Shown: positions 1 to 12,960 of the stretch, one piece after another | Layout of the letters: each line of letters starts with the position of its first letter | Numbering within the stretch: the stretch's first letter is position 1 | Assembly: GCA_019828545.1 (NCBI GenBank) | Contig: JACVRA010000050.1 | Location: forward strand, 62,001-126,000 | Origin: Paracamarosporium sp. OC-R06-R3 | Taxonomy: Eukaryota; Ascomycota; Dothideomycetes; Pleosporales; Didymosphaeriaceae | Direction: 5' to 3' | Length of the DNA: 64,000 nucleotides | The notes under the pieces: model-generated | Database searches by the model: none | What the model saw: the letters and a program-made list of their open reading frames with translations, nothing else | What the model was told of the DNA's origin: nothing | Translations under genes and position numbers: made by a program

Positions 1-1
1 A

Positions 2-457
2 AGCTCCGCGCAGAAACTATCCTACCCCCACAACGACGCACGCTTCCCACCCCCCGACACTCCATCCCCCGCTCCATTATCCCTCGACACCCTAAACGGC
101 AAACAAATAAAGTACGACCTCCTGTACCAAAACAGCGATCCCGCCTCCAAAACACGAGCAAAGCAAATGAAGAAAAGCGCAAAAAGGCACTACTGGGCTA
201 ACTCGATGGATCTTAACTGCGACGCAGTAGTAACGCGCGCGCTGCGGCAGCGTAAAGACATCAAGAAGATTAGCGAGGGGCCGAGGGGAAGCATATGGCT
301 TGTTTCGGGGGATAATATGGACTTGTTGGGGTGTATTTTGGGGATGAATAAGGTGGAGAATCCGCGGAGTGGGGAGAGGGAGGTGTTCGAGCTGTTTGGG
401 GCGGGGGTGGAGAGGCGTGATGGGGATGTGCTGTTGATTTCGACGAGGTACTTGTAG
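2..457 (+). CDS. 3' end of an unidentified gene (partial at left edge)
   Basis: One reading frame is open from the left edge to a TAG at 455-457, giving about 151 residues of the C-terminal part of a protein. The upstream part has a Pro/Ser-rich segment followed by a basic stretch (MKKSAKRHYW). The last 90 residues are mixed charged and hydrophobic (LNCDAVVTRALRQRKDIKK, then SGDNMDLLGCILGMNKVENP) and look like a folded domain. I do not recognise the family. The first ATG in this frame is at 167, but the frame is open and coding-like before it, so the true start lies outside the window. No transmembrane segment or signal peptide is visible in the part present. Confidence 0.5.
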   Translation, partial: SSAQKLSYPHNDARFPPPDTPSPAPLSLDTLNGKQIKYDLLYQNSDPASKTRAKQMKKSAKRHYWANSMDLNCDAVVTRALRQRKDIKKISEGPRGSIWLVSGDNMDLLGCILGMNKVENPRSGEREVFELFGAGVERRDGDVLLISTRYL

Positions 458-954
458 TGTGGTATTTAGATGTTGTTGTTTTTTAGCAAAGGTTTGCAAA
501 ATAAGGTTGAGGCTTCGTTGCGTGCGTGGGCAAAGTATCGTAGATATTGGTTACAGTGCATACTTTTCATTCCTATCCTCCCATATGAAAGGCCCCTTTT
601 CTGTGTCAGAACAACATCTATTTCAAGATATTAATAGATAGCCTAGCATTCTGGAGAGAGAGCAGGGCTTGGTATGGTAGTGTTATGAGATGATTCGAAA
701 GAGTGTTGTGTGGAACTCAAAGGGAAAAAAGAGGATGAGCAGAGCGATGAAACGGGAGATAGGTACTGACATGAAGCAAACAAGCTTATTACTGGACTAT
801 GTATCCTCGACTTAACCTCCACAGAAGAGGCACATCCACATAAAGCGCATACATTTTATTACCCCAGCACCACGTTAGCCCTCTTTTCTTGCTCTCCTAC
901 ACCTTCCACTTCCTTCCCTCCCTTTCTCCTACTCCATCACAATCTCAAAATCCC
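458..954. other. Intergenic, two 3' flanks
   Basis: This is the space between the partial plus-strand gene and the stop of the minus-strand sugar transporter, so both genes end here (convergent). I see no credible coding region. The stretch presumably holds the two 3' UTRs. Confidence 0.5.
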
Positions 955-2985
955 CTAAACCTTCTCCGTAATCTGCGGCTCATCATGGATGCTCCTCTTC
1001 CTCTCTTGGTTCGCCGCAACATCCGCAAGACTGACTTTCCGGCCTCCTTCAGTGTCCATCTCTGAGAAATGCACTTGAGGGCGGAACTGCTTCGATTTCC
1101 AGGCCTGAGTGACGATGCCGTAGAGTTCGTCGACTTGTTCGAGGGTGAGGCCTTTAGTCTCGTAGATCATGAAGAAGCTGTTTTTAATTAGTATGATTTC
1201 TTGCTGCTGTTGTTGTGAGGGTGGGGAAAGCAGAACGTACACAAAGGCAATGCAAACGAAGCAGAAGCTACCCCAGACGAAAAACACTTTCGAGCGCAAG
1301 TAAGCGTGGTCTTGGTCGACCATATAGGGTGTAGAGTACGCGATGGCCCAGTTGAGAAGCCAGTTGCTTGCCGTGGTCATACTGAGGCACTTTGCGCGGG
1401 CCTTGAGCGGGAACATTTCACCTGTAACGACCCAGGCGACAGGGCCCCAGGAGCTGGCGAAGAAGAAGATGTAGATGCAGACGAAGGCGATAGCGGCCTT
1501 TTGCGCGGCCGTGTCGACATTACCTGAGTCCACGGAGGAGTCGGCGTGCATACCTACTCCACCTACAATGAATTGACTTACGCACATTCCTATCGAATAA
1601 TTAGCAATTGCAGATATCATGGCCGAGTTTCTTGCATACCAATGGCACCCATTAAGAGGAGATTCCGGCGACCCATCTTCTCAACCAAGTACAGGCCGGG
1701 GAAGGTGGAAGCGACGTTAACCGAGTTGGTGATGACCTGGATGATGAATGGGTTCGAGAAACCAGCGTTTTTGAAGTACTGCGTGCCGTAGTAGACTGCG
1801 ACTCGTTAGCTTGAAATACACATTGTGAGTTCCACTCGCTAGACCTACAGATGAAGTTTACACCCGTCAGCTGCTGGAGAGCCTGGAGCGCACAACCGGT
1901 TAAAAGGCGCTTGCCCAGCGTTCCCTTGAAGCACTCTACGTAAGTAGACTTTCCAAGGCTCATCTCGTACAGATGGTTAGCCTGCACTTCATTGAGCTCT
2001 TCGATAACCGCCGGGTCATCCACGGGCAGACGGCGCAGTTTCGCCAATGATTTCGCAGCTTCATCATAGCGGTCTGTCTTGATGAGATAGCGCGGAGTCT
2101 CGGGCAGGAAGAAAAGTCTGCTCGTTTGTTAAATTGTGCGACTTAAAACTCTCCAGAGCGCACATACCCAACGACGAGGATCAGAGACCAAAGAAACTGC
2201 ACCGCAACCGGAATGCGGTACGAGCCAGAGTCACCTCGGTCCTTGGTAGAATTGTTCACAATGGCTGCAAGGAATAGACCGATTGTGATGGCGAGCTGGT
2301 ACGCGCCGACAATGGTACCTCGAATCCACTTCGGCGACGTCTCGGACTGATACATGGGGACTACATCCTTGTCAGTTCTACCCCATGGACATGACCCCAA
2401 AGCGACAGAGCCACGCGTTCTCGGCGTTATTGTGGGGCGGTCAAACTTCGGAGCGCAAATATGGGGACTCACTCAGAGCAGAAACAAGACCGACACCATA
2501 TCCAGCAAAGAATCGTCCGGCGATGAACAAGGGCTGGCTGGTGGATGCAGTCTGCAGAATGACACCGAGATTAAAGACCAGACCGGCAGATGCCATCAAG
2601 CCCCATCGACGACCGAGCAAGTCGCCGAACGGTGCAGCGGTAAGAGCTCCGAAGAAAGTACCAGCAGACAGGATAGACACGATGAGAGAGTCTTGTGAGG
2701 CAGTGAGAGTTCCGTCGGCCTCCGTCGAGAAACTCCCGAGCCAGTACGGCATCGCCAGGATACCACTGATAGTGCCAGTATCATATCTGTTCCCCAATTA
2801 GACCTCAAGACTGCTGTTGCTCTTGAAACTACTGACCCGAAAAGAACACCACCAAAGGCTACGAATAGACCGATCAGGATGGCGGGCCTGTTGTTTGTCA
2901 GTCCAAGCACACAAGACGGTTGCGACGGAGCTTACCATGCCTTGCCAGGCGTACCCTCTGGGGGCGCGAGCATGAACTTGCCCAT
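955..2985 (-). CDS. MFS hexose transporter, eight exons
   Basis: Proton-coupled or facilitative sugar uptake protein of the plasma membrane, major facilitator superfamily, sugar porter family. Exons (transcript order): 2985-2936, 2887-2837, 2786-2473, 2360-2168, 2117-1849, 1795-1640, 1589-1241, 1177-955; they join in frame to 534 aa. Family marks: FGGVLFGYDTGTISGI in the first membrane helix, DLLGRRWG after helix 2, SALIPMYQSETSPKWIRG in the N-half, LPETPRYLI in the central loop, GVNFIFYYGTQYFKNAG in helix 7, and ETKGLTLEQVDELY at the C-terminus. The start MGKFMLAPP was chosen because it gives a short cytosolic N-terminus directly before helix 1, as is usual for this group. Resemblance is to fungal glucose transporters and sensors of the RCO3/HXT type, but the C-tail is only about 60 residues, so a transporter is more likely than an SNF3/RGT2-like sensor with a long tail. 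Substrate is inferred. Confidence 0.88.
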
Positions 2986-5637
2986 GATGGAATGTCTTGG
3001 TGCTGAGGAAGGGTTTTCGAAAGAGTTGGATGGCCAAATATCGCGAGCACGCGTCCTCGACTTCCCCGTGGGAATCGGCGCCCACGCGCTCTTTATCCCT
3101 CCCTCCATAATGCAGGCCCCGCAGCCATGCCAACCCTGCTAACACAGGGCATCAGCACACTATGCATCGACTCGCCGCCCACGGAGGGCGCGTGCACTTC
3201 GCATCCAATCCTCATCCGACGAGGCCGGGCTAGCGATGCAACGGACCGGGGTTCAATGATCCAATTACCCCAGACCCAAGAGTCTTGTCAACGTGCAAAC
3301 CTGTGACCACCTAGGTCAGCGGCACAAGGGTTGCGGGATCGAGGTCCAAGGATGGTACAGACGGCCAATAGGAAGCATTGTCGGAAGTTGGACTAAACAA
3401 AGCAGTGCTGCGTGGGGCGGAGCGCGATGCAGCCAAGCGCGCAGAAAGCTTCGCGGTGTTTTCTTTCATGTTTCGATGCTACGTACGCCAAGCGGGATGC
3501 TTGGGACGGTCAATGCTTGCAGAACAGATGACTTGTCCCAACAAAGGCGGGCGATGCGAACATGCGGCGGACGAAGGAAACGATCCAGACGAGCTCGGTG
3601 AGTGAGAATGCATGAGCATGGCCATGCGGGTGGTGGGCTACACAACATGGTCCGACAAACCAGGCAAACCCTCTCGATCAAGCCACCGGCAGCCTCGAGT
3701 GTCGTCGTCCTCTGATACGCCGCCTCTTGGCCCATGATGCATGATGCAACGGTGGACAGACGCTCACCGAGAAGGTGACAGTCCAATGAGCCTGAGACTC
3801 CGGCCCGGTCGCTCGGCGTGCTGAAGGCTCTTGTAGCCAAGAGGCATCGGCGTCGAGGGCTGAGCGGCGTGCCGAGAGAAATGGCCGGCAGCTCCGCTGG
3901 TTAGTCTGCTGGAGATTGATCTTGTGGAGCTGCAGGGCGGAGTGATCTGGAAAGCGAGGCCCTGCTTCGCCAGCCAGGGTTGGACAGGAGGATCGCCATC
4001 GTCGTCACATGCGGCCTCAGCAAGAAGAGGTTCAGGTCCAGGTAGGTTCGGGTTCAGGTTCAGGCCGGGGCTCCACAACCAGAAGGTGGCATTGCCAACC
4101 CGCGTCTTGCCCTTCCCGGCTAACGCCCCTCCGTCGATCGACGGCCGCCTTGGCTTCTCCAACCTCACCTCCGCAGGCTATTCTACGCGACGCGGCTCCT
4201 GACTTGCTGATCACCCGAGCACGCCTGATATGGCATTCTCAACAGCACGAATCCCTGCTCCAACGCGAGTGCTCGGACGCGACAAGGTGCAGGCGTACGT
4301 GTGCCCCGGCGGTACGCCATGCGCAGAGCCTCAGTCTTGGTCCTGATGTCGGCCCGATATCTATCGCAGCCAGCCTTGACGCTGGGTTGGAGAGCGGGTC
4401 GCTCCTCGTATGCATCACTTGCGCTTTGCAGAGTTTTTCTTGACCGGAAGGATGGCCATACCAGCATTGGACGCCACCAGGAATCGCACACTCAACATCT
4501 TGACATCCACACTCCCTGATTCCTAGACACGCTTACAGCTACGATCGAGCCCAAGTCCCAACACCTCTCCCTCTCCCTCTCCCTCTCCAAAACAAGATAC
4601 GCCCTCCGTCTTGGCACCCACTACATACACCAGACCCACATGCGGCTCAAAACCACCACGGCACTACTGTCTATGTCGTGCGACACAAGATCCGTCTCTA
4701 CCTTGGCACCGACGTCCAGAACCAAGCTCAAGCCATGATCGTACCCAAACAAACCGATCCCCTCCTCTCCTCTAGTCCATATCCGGCATCCACACGACAA
4801 GCGTCCCGGTCCCAATGCGGCTCAAACTTAGAGAATTGCGGAGGCCCACATGCGGCTCAAGACCAAGTCCCGCACCAAGCCAAAGCCCAAGACCATGCCA
4901 TGCCTATACGTGCAAAGTAGACCGGTCCATCACCGCGTCGTGTCATGTCGTGCGATGTGCAGCACACTTGGAGCATTGCGGAGGCCCACATGCGGCTCAA
5001 CACCAAGACTATCGCCCTTCGTGCTATGCGGCGCCAGAAGCTCGTATTACGGGGTTCCCATACCCTAGACTTCTAGAACGCACGCAGAAGTTTAACGAGA
5101 TCCACTTCGAGGGGGTCGGGGCCAGGGCCGGGGTCTCGAGACGAAGACGAAGACGAAGGCGTGCCGTGGGGATTTAGGCGGGTACGGGGTCAAGGAGTAT
5201 GAGTGTGGGTTTGGGCGTGCGGTGCCGGCCGGCTATCATCGGTGGAGCTTGGTAGGTATTTTTTCCAGTTTGTTTTCACGGCAGATAATCTAGATGGAAG
5301 ATTTGGACTGGGCCAAGACAAGGCACGCTGAGGTGAGATGAGCGGCGAAGTGCGGCGTGCGAGGGGAAAGTGGATCGTGGAGATCAAGGAGTGTGTGTAT
5401 TCGGGCGAACGCTAGCATGAATATGGACCGGACAAGTGCAATCTGGGCCTCCGCGTTGTTACAAAGCAAGTCAAAACCTGAAGAAAGAGAACAGGGCCTT
5501 GGAGAACATCATGGAGGACAATCCGTCCATGGACTGCATAGAAACACTACTACTGCTGGGCTAGAAAGGGCAGGGCAGGGCAGTACAAGAACATACATAC
5601 TCTAGAGTACTTACACAGCAAATGGTATTGGACTCAA
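2986..5637. other. 2.6 kb GC-rich non-coding stretch
   Basis: Several open frames of 60-145 codons exist here on both strands, but none looks like a protein family, and they overlap one another as chance frames in GC-rich DNA do. The left part must contain the promoter of the hexose transporter and the right end the 3' UTR of NOP2. Within it are a (CTCCCT)n tract near 4565-4589, a GGTTCAG-like run near 4030-4065 and the decayed repeat at 4635-5007, listed separately. Confidence 0.45.
4635..5007 (+). repeat. Decayed repeat with ATGCGGCTCAA core
   Basis: The core ATGCGGCTCAA occurs at 4640, 4815, 4850 and 4990. A longer 41-bp copy pair, 4827-4867 and 4967-5007, differs at only 3 positions and lies exactly 140 bp apart. 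The gaps between cores are 175, 35 and 140 bp, all multiples of 35, which suggests a tandem array with a 35-bp unit that has decayed between the surviving copies. No protein family is recognised in any frame across it. Confidence 0.6.
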
Positions 5638-7791
5638 CTACGCCGACTTCTCCTTCCGCCCTCCACTCTTCTTCTTCGGTCTCACGTCCGCTCCGCCCGC
5701 TCCATTCATCTTGGCACCAACGTCCGCCTTCTTGGCTTTGGGTGACGCCGCCTCCTTCTCCTTCTTAGCGCTCTGCTTCTCCGTGGCCGCCTTCGAAGAA
5801 GTGCCGTTCTGGCCCTGGCTCTCCTTGGCGGCCCTCGGGTTGGCGTTAGGATTCTTGCCCTTCTTCCGCATCTGCGCGCGCTCAGCTCGCTTCATGTACA
5901 CCTTGTCCTCCTCGTCGTCCCATCCTCCAAAGTCGGACTCTTCCTTCTCCTCGTCATCATCCGTGATGGGCGTCTTGTCAATGTATTCCTCTTCGACCGG
6001 CGTGTCGGCGGGTGCGGTCTTGCCCTTTGAGCTGATACCGTTCGCGAGCACGGCATTGGGCGGCGTGGGTCCGATTTTCTTGAATTTCGCTACGAAGAAA
6101 CCATCGACGTTGTATGCATGCGGGTAGTATCTTCTTGTCATCTTCATGCTCGGGTGGAAGATTTTGCCTCCAATCTTGGTGAAGCCTTCTTTGCCGAAGA
6201 CGAGGCCTGTCTCGACGAGTTTGACGTTTGGACGCTTGTTCAGTGCGTATTGAACGACTTGCTCGTTCTCTTCCACCGTCACCGAACAGGTCGAGTATAC
6301 AATGTAGCCGCCTGTCTTGCTGTGGTGGTCTACCGAGTCAATGGCTGAGAGAATGAGCTGCTTCTGCAGGTGCGGGAGCTTCATGAAATCGACTTCTGTT
6401 TTGTTGGTCTTGACACTTGCATCCTTTGCAATGACACCGGTTCCCGAGCATGGCGCGTCTAGGAGTACTCTGTCGAAGCCACCCATGACCTTAGGAAACT
6501 CCAGGGCGGAGTAGTTGCAGACAACCGTGTTTCGTACACCAAGACGATGTATGTTACCGATCAGACCCTTTGCACGGTCTTTATTGGCATCGTTTGCGAA
6601 GACACATCCAGTGTTCTTCATGAGGGCAGCAATATGTGTCGTTTTACCGCCGGGAGCAGCGGCCATATCGAGAACTCGTTCGTTTTCTTGCGGTGCAAGA
6701 GCCATGACGGGAAGGAAAGAGGAAGCGGCCTGGAGAATATAGTGGCCAGCGAGATATTCGGGCGTGGCACCAAGAGGGACTTGAGAGTCGAAGATCTGCA
6801 GACCAACTTTACTCCACTTGCCCACAGGCTCAAGTTGAACACCGCGATTTATGAGTGCCTGTGCTAGCTCTCGTCTATGTGTGCGTAGAGTGTTGGTTCG
6901 AATGACGATGGGTCGGGGGGTTTCGTTGGCTTCGAAGAAGGCGAAGGCCTCACGGGCGGGAAACAGGTCAAGAAGTTTGTCGGCAAGGAACTCTGAGTAC
7001 CCATAGTAGGCACAAATATCCCTCAGCAGCTGAGCCCGGTATTCTGCTCTTGATCGCCCCTCCTCAGCAAGATTCTTGAAGTCGTCCAAAACTCTGATGG
7101 TGTCGTTCAACCGCGTCCGTAGTAGCTGCAGATCTTGTGTCGCGAGGTTTGTAATTGGTCGGCCCTCTTCATCCTCATCTTCAAGCACCTTCGGTCTCTC
7201 TCCAACAATATTTGTTTGTAGCTGCGCCTCTTCCAACTCTGCCTGTGCCTCCGCCTCTTCAATCGCTCGCTGCATGTCGAGTTTGCGCGACAGCCCCTCA
7301 ATGTTAGCTGCTGTGAGCTTCTCCTCTATGTCATCGTCATCTTCATCGTCCGACCACATGCCTTTCTTCGTTACTGGTTGCTCATCGCCCGAGTCCATGA
7401 CAGACCCATCATCATCAAACTCGTCGTCCTCTAGGTCTAGGTCGTCCAAGTCTTCCGACTCAGAAGCACTGCCCAGCGCATCAAGCCCTGTCACCTTCAT
7501 GCCATCCAATCCTTCCTCCATAACATCTGCATCATCGGAGAGATCTTCGTCTGAAATCTCGTCGTCGGACGGTGGCGGTGGTACAAATTTCTTCGCTGAT
7601 TTTGCTTTGCTCTTTGCACTGGCTCCGTTTGCCGCAGCAGCCTTCTTCGGCGCCTTAGCCTCTGTCTTCCTCTTTTTGCCGGGTTGTTGGCTGACAGGCG
7701 CAGGCGGTGCGTCTTTTCGCTTTCTGGTGACCAGAGATTCGTCCAATGGTGGGGGAATACCCTGCTTCTTCATGCGACGACCTTTGCCCAT
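5638..7791 (-). CDS. NOP2: Nop2-type 25S rRNA cytosine-C5 methyltransferase
   Basis: Nucleolar enzyme that methylates a cytosine in large-subunit rRNA using S-adenosylmethionine and is needed for 60S ribosome assembly. Single exon, 717 aa. The N-terminal 200 residues are basic then strongly acidic (DDE-rich patches at about 75-160), usual for Nop2/NSUN1. The SAM-binding loop AAAPGGKT is at about 377-384, and the two RNA m5C methyltransferase cysteines are in DAPCSGTG (Cys448) and STCSVTVEENE (Cys502). The C-terminal 120 residues are a Lys/Ala-rich nuclear tail. The start MGKGRRMKKQG matches the usual basic beginning. It lies head to head with the GET5-like gene, 337 bp between start codons. 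Family identity is firm; the exact target nucleotide is taken from the yeast protein. Confidence 0.97.
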   Translation of the reverse strand: MGKGRRMKKQGIPPPLDESLVTRKRKDAPPAPVSQQPGKKRKTEAKAPKKAAAANGASAKSKAKSAKKFVPPPPSDDEISDEDLSDDADVMEEGLDGMKVTGLDALGSASESEDLDDLDLEDDEFDDDGSVMDSGDEQPVTKKGMWSDDEDDDDIEEKLTAANIEGLSRKLDMQRAIEEAEAQAELEEAQLQTNIVGERPKVLEDEDEEGRPITNLATQDLQLLRTRLNDTIRVLDDFKNLAEEGRSRAEYRAQLLRDICAYYGYSEFLADKLLDLFPAREAFAFFEANETPRPIVIRTNTLRTHRRELAQALINRGVQLEPVGKWSKVGLQIFDSQVPLGATPEYLAGHYILQAASSFLPVMALAPQENERVLDMAAAPGGKTTHIAALMKNTGCVFANDANKDRAKGLIGNIHRLGVRNTVVCNYSALEFPKVMGGFDRVLLDAPCSGTGVIAKDASVKTNKTEVDFMKLPHLQKQLILSAIDSVDHHSKTGGYIVYSTCSVTVEENEQVVQYALNKRPNVKLVETGLVFGKEGFTKIGGKIFHPSMKMTRRYYPHAYNVDGFFVAKFKKIGPTPPNAVLANGISSKGKTAPADTPVEEEYIDKTPITDDDEEKEESDFGGWDDEEDKVYMKRAERAQMRKKGKNPNANPRAAKESQGQNGTSSKAATEKQSAKKEKEAASPKAKKADVGAKMNGAGGADVRPKKKSGGRKEKSA

Positions 7792-8128
7792 CTTTGCGGT
7801 GATTTGTGAGGGGTGGAATTGAGGTAGGGTAACTGGTGGTGCGCTCGAATCACCCCAGCTTCACCGCGCAGGAAAATTCACCAAAAATTTAGCGGGACCG
7901 CCGCACCGACCGCCTAGGGTAAACCGAGGTTTAGCCGCGGCGTCCCGCACTGCTCAGCGGCGTCATCGCTGGTCGCCAAAACATTGAACTCCACGGTTGA
8001 CCTGGCCTCCATTGCTCCCGAAGACTGCCCCCGACGAGGTGAGTTCATCGTGAACCTCCAGAAATCTCGTTCCTGACTTAACCAGCAGAACAACCCGCAG
8101 GAACACAACCCCTCCCCACGAGCCCACC
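7792..8128. promoter_or_regulatory. Shared promoter region NOP2 / GET5-like
   Basis: 337 bp separate two start codons that point away from each other. No other gene fits, so the control elements of both genes must lie here or inside the genes. No specific factor site was identified. Confidence 0.5.
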
Positions 8129-8901
8129 ATGTCGGAGCTCACCTTCTGCAAGACATTTCTCACCGCGCTCGATGCGCGCCCTTCAAAGCTCTCCTCCGAC
8201 CACATCGCCGACGCACGGCAATACCCAGACGGCGCCATCGTAAGCCCTCTCCCCCTTTCCTCCACCACATACCCCGCTTAGCATCATCCATTCCTCCACG
8301 GTCAAAACCACACAAACTAACAAACACACAGTTCGTCCTCCCGAAGCTCCCCTCCCCACCACATCCCGCACGTCCAAATCCCAAAGCCACACCAAACGAT
8401 GCTTCCTCCTCCCCGTCAACCCTATCCATATCTCTCAAACCCATGAAACCCACGCACCCCACCGTCCCACTCTCCTCCATCACGTCCTCATCTACATCAA
8501 TCTACGACCTCAAATCCGCCTACGCAACACACACGCAGATCCCCGCAGCAAAGATAAAAATACTCTACAAGAAGAAGCCTGTGACGGATAGCAAGACGGT
8601 CGCGGAAGTAGTTGGGAGCGAGGCGGGGAGCGAGGTCGAATTTGGAGTCATGGTGTTGGGGGGTGCGGTGGCGACGCCGGTGCAGAGTCCGCCTGCGGTG
8701 GCGCCCGGGGAGGAGGAGAAGGGGTTGGCGAGCGGCGGAGAGAGTGTTGCCCCTGCTGCGCAGGGGCCGAGTGGTGTCGAGGTTGTGAATGACGCGTTTT
8801 GGGAGGATCTGAAAGGGTTTGTGGTGCAGAGGATACGGGATGAGAAGGAGGGGGCCCGGATGGTGGATGTGTTTAAGAGTGCGTGGGAGAAGGAAAGGTA
8901 G
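8129..8901 (+). CDS. GET5: Ubiquitin-like-domain protein, Get5/Mdy2-like
   Basis: Probable member of the fungal Get5/Mdy2 family, cytosolic proteins that bind Get4 and Sgt2 and help hand tail-anchored proteins to the ER insertion pathway. Exons 8129-8239 and 8332-8901 give 226 aa. The N-terminal block MSELTFCKTFLTALDARPSK has the feel of the Get4-binding segment. A ubiquitin-like segment follows at about 85-135 (IYDLKSAYATHTQIPAAKIK, then ILYKKKPVTDSKTVAEV). The C-terminal 45 residues (DAFWEDLKGFVVQRIRDEK) form a predicted amphipathic helix that could be the dimerisation segment. The first exon is needed to supply the start; the ATG at 8443 would remove the N-terminal block. Assignment is from pattern memory, so the exact gene name is less sure than the ubiquitin-like fold. 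Confidence 0.72.
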
Positions 8902-9331
8902 AGGCGATGATTCAGGGATGGTTGGGTGTCATTGGAAGTGAACAGAGACGTTTACTGAGGTTGTGGGAGAAGTTAGGGATGAGTGTTCCTGCTACAGCGG
9001 GCAGAGCAGTACCTTTAGGGTCAACTTAGGAAGAAGTTGAGCACACAATAACGTATCACGGAAAGATACCAAACAATTTCATCAGTCAATCAATGGCAAT
9101 TTTACCACTATCGCCCACCGCGAACACACATGCTGAGAATGCCGTTCGCGTACAGCCCAGCTATCCATTAAGAACTTTCTTGCCTATGCCACATGCGCAT
9201 GTCAAGCACTGGAAAGCCGCCCGATTGGCCACGAGAAGGAAACCAAGCGTCCGCCACGTTTCGTCACGTCGTGTCCACATCGAATCCCTCCTTTGCTCCT
9301 CGCCTCTTCTACGCTTCGTAGAGTTGTGCGC
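8902..9331. other. Convergent 3' flank, GET5-like / cofilin
   Basis: 430 bp between two stop codons. A plus-strand frame from 9093 runs into the cofilin 3' end and has no family features. Nothing else is seen. Confidence 0.5.
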
Positions 9332-10049
9332 TTAACGGCCCTTGGAGACACGGTTAAGGATGCTCTCCCACTCGATGTCGTCGGCGTCGTTGGCTTGGAT
9401 GTCGGCAGCGAGGCCGTTCAAGGCGCGCTTAATGGCTTCCTTGGAGGAAGAGTACATCATGCGGGGCTACAAACAATCAGCCCGCGGTCTCTTCTCACTC
9501 TTTTTCAAACCCTCTAGGTTCGATATTTCCTCAGGTAGTACTCACATATTGCGGCGCATCATCAGGGCACCAGCTGACGAAGGTGATCTTGGAGCGCGTG
9601 CCCTCACCGCTCTCGAGCTCGTAGGACACATCGTAGACTGCGTAGCGGCCACCGATGCCCTCTTTGCCCCGCTTGTCCTTGCTCTTGGCGTTGATGAGCT
9701 TCTCGCGGAAGACGGACCAGTCGGCCTCCTTGGATGTCTCCTCGACGACAATCTCTTTCCAGTCGTCGCTGATCTTGTAGATGATGTACTTAATGTCCTT
9801 GCCCAGCTTGAGCTCGTTGAAGGCGCTGATGCACTCAGGCGCTACGGAGACACTAGGGGGTTGTTAGTATCTTGGAAGGGGAAGGCACAATGTTTGGTGG
9901 TGTGAGGGGCGAGCGCAATGCGTGGGGAGGAGCGGAAGTGCCACGGCGATAGTGCGGGGCGGTGTTTGCGTGCTGGACGTACCCAGATTGAGCCTGCGGG
10001 CGTCCGAGTTAGCAGCTTGGACGAGTATTTTCGAAGGCGCACTTACCAT
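9332..10049 (-). CDS. COF1: Cofilin / actin-depolymerising factor
   Basis: Actin filament severing and depolymerising protein of cortical patches. Exons in transcript order: 10049-10047 (the ATG alone), 9993-9983 (11 nt), 9852-9546, 9466-9332; they join to 151 aa. The reconstructed N-terminus MAQSGVSVAPECISAFNELK carries the conserved start and the regulatory N-terminal serine region of cofilins. The core reads KYIIYKISDDWKEIVVEE, then ADWSVFREKL, then GGRYAVYDVSYEL, and ends in the long helix MMYSSSKEAIKRALNG. Length is that of the family. The two tiny 5' exons are supported by clean GT and AG borders and by restoring the family N-terminus; models starting later would lack the N-terminal actin-binding residues. 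Confidence 0.95.
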
Positions 10050-10720
10050 GATGTCGGTTGACGGGTGTGTGAGGTTTGGAGAGACGAAGGGGTAGGCTGC
10101 TGCGCTTTATCAGTGGTCTGGAGACTAGTCAGGCGGTGCGTCGTCGTCAGCCATGGGCTGGAGGGGCAGAAATAGCAGCTGCACAAGTGGCTGCCTGGAA
10201 GACTGGAGGGGAAGGCTTACATCGACTCTCGCAGGCAGCTGTGTAATGGCACTTGGGCAAGCAAGGTGTCGTAGTGCTGGTGCGGTGAGGCTGGGCTATT
10301 AAAGGTAGCGTCAGGCGTGGTGGGGGTTTGGTGCCGTGCGGACGCTTTAGCGGGGCAAATCTTGTATTGACACTGCCACAGCAACCGAGATGAGCTTAAT
10401 CAGCCCCAGGCTTCGAGGGTAAATTACCAAGCTTCACGGCAGAGTGCATGCAGCAACTGATTAATGTTTAACTTCTTCGCATTCCTGGTTCGCTTTTACA
10501 TCTCGTCCTTCCCAAGGCCTTCTAGATACACAATATTGTACAAATCCACAATAATACAGACAATGCCACGCTTTTCAAACAGGACTAGAAAGACAGGGGA
10601 GAAGAAGAGTGGAGTACCAAACCCATATCATGTACAGACCAGCGCTGGGAAAGACTCGAGCACTAAAAGAGGGTATAGTGGAACGGGGGTATTAGAATAT
10701 TAGTCGCTCGCGGGCAGCTC
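10050..10720. other. Cofilin promoter and HSP60 3' flank
   Basis: 671 bp with no credible gene. The plus-strand frame 10464-10703 has no recognisable domain and sits in the HSP60 3' flank. The cofilin promoter must be in the left part. Confidence 0.5.
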
Positions 10721-12578
<1,858 letters not shown>

Positions 12579-12743
12579 TGTGATGGAAGAGGAACAGAGA
12601 CAGAGAAGTACCGAAGCTCAAGCCGTGCACTCCAGCTCAATGCAATGGGAGAAGAGAGATGAGGATGTTTGGAGAGGATGGGGATGAGGATTGGGGATTG
12701 GAGGTTGATGAATCTAAAAAATATTCGGCGAACGAAAGATCGA

Positions 12744-12815
12744 GAATGCTTGGCGCCTACCACGACCCCTGCTGTCATCCTCGGCTCTGGTTCCGGATGA
12801 AGTTCCGAAGCTTCC
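12744..12815 (-). promoter_or_regulatory. Possible heat-shock elements upstream of HSP60
   Basis: The region 165-240 bp upstream of the HSP60 start has inverted GAA/TTC units: a perfect GAAgcTTC at 12807-12814, TTCcgGAT at 12791-12798, and further GAA units near 12725-12746. Heat-shock factor binds nGAAn units in alternating orientation, so this fits the known heat control of the gene, but spacing between some units is off by one base. Assignment is by pattern only. Confidence 0.35.
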
Positions 12816-12960
12816 GCACCCCAAGACCCACCATCGAGCAACACAGCAGTTCTGTTCAGACCTTCTGAACCGTACACCATGCTCACGAGCTGAAGATATG
12901 CACATCATTCGTCTCAACCATCTCAAATAATGTAGCGCAACTACGTAGATCTTATCGACG

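Noticed and set aside
3230..3280. GGGGTTCAATGATCC resembling a tRNA T-arm
   Set aside because: The loop is too long and no cloverleaf can be drawn around it.
7076..7822. 248-codon Ser-rich frame opposite NOP2
   Set aside because: It is the complement of the acidic GAT/GAG-rich N-terminal part of NOP2, which produces Ser-rich frames on the other strand.
10464..10703. 79-codon plus-strand frame downstream of HSP60
   Set aside because: No domain, no leader or homologue-like pattern, and it lies in the HSP60 3' flank.
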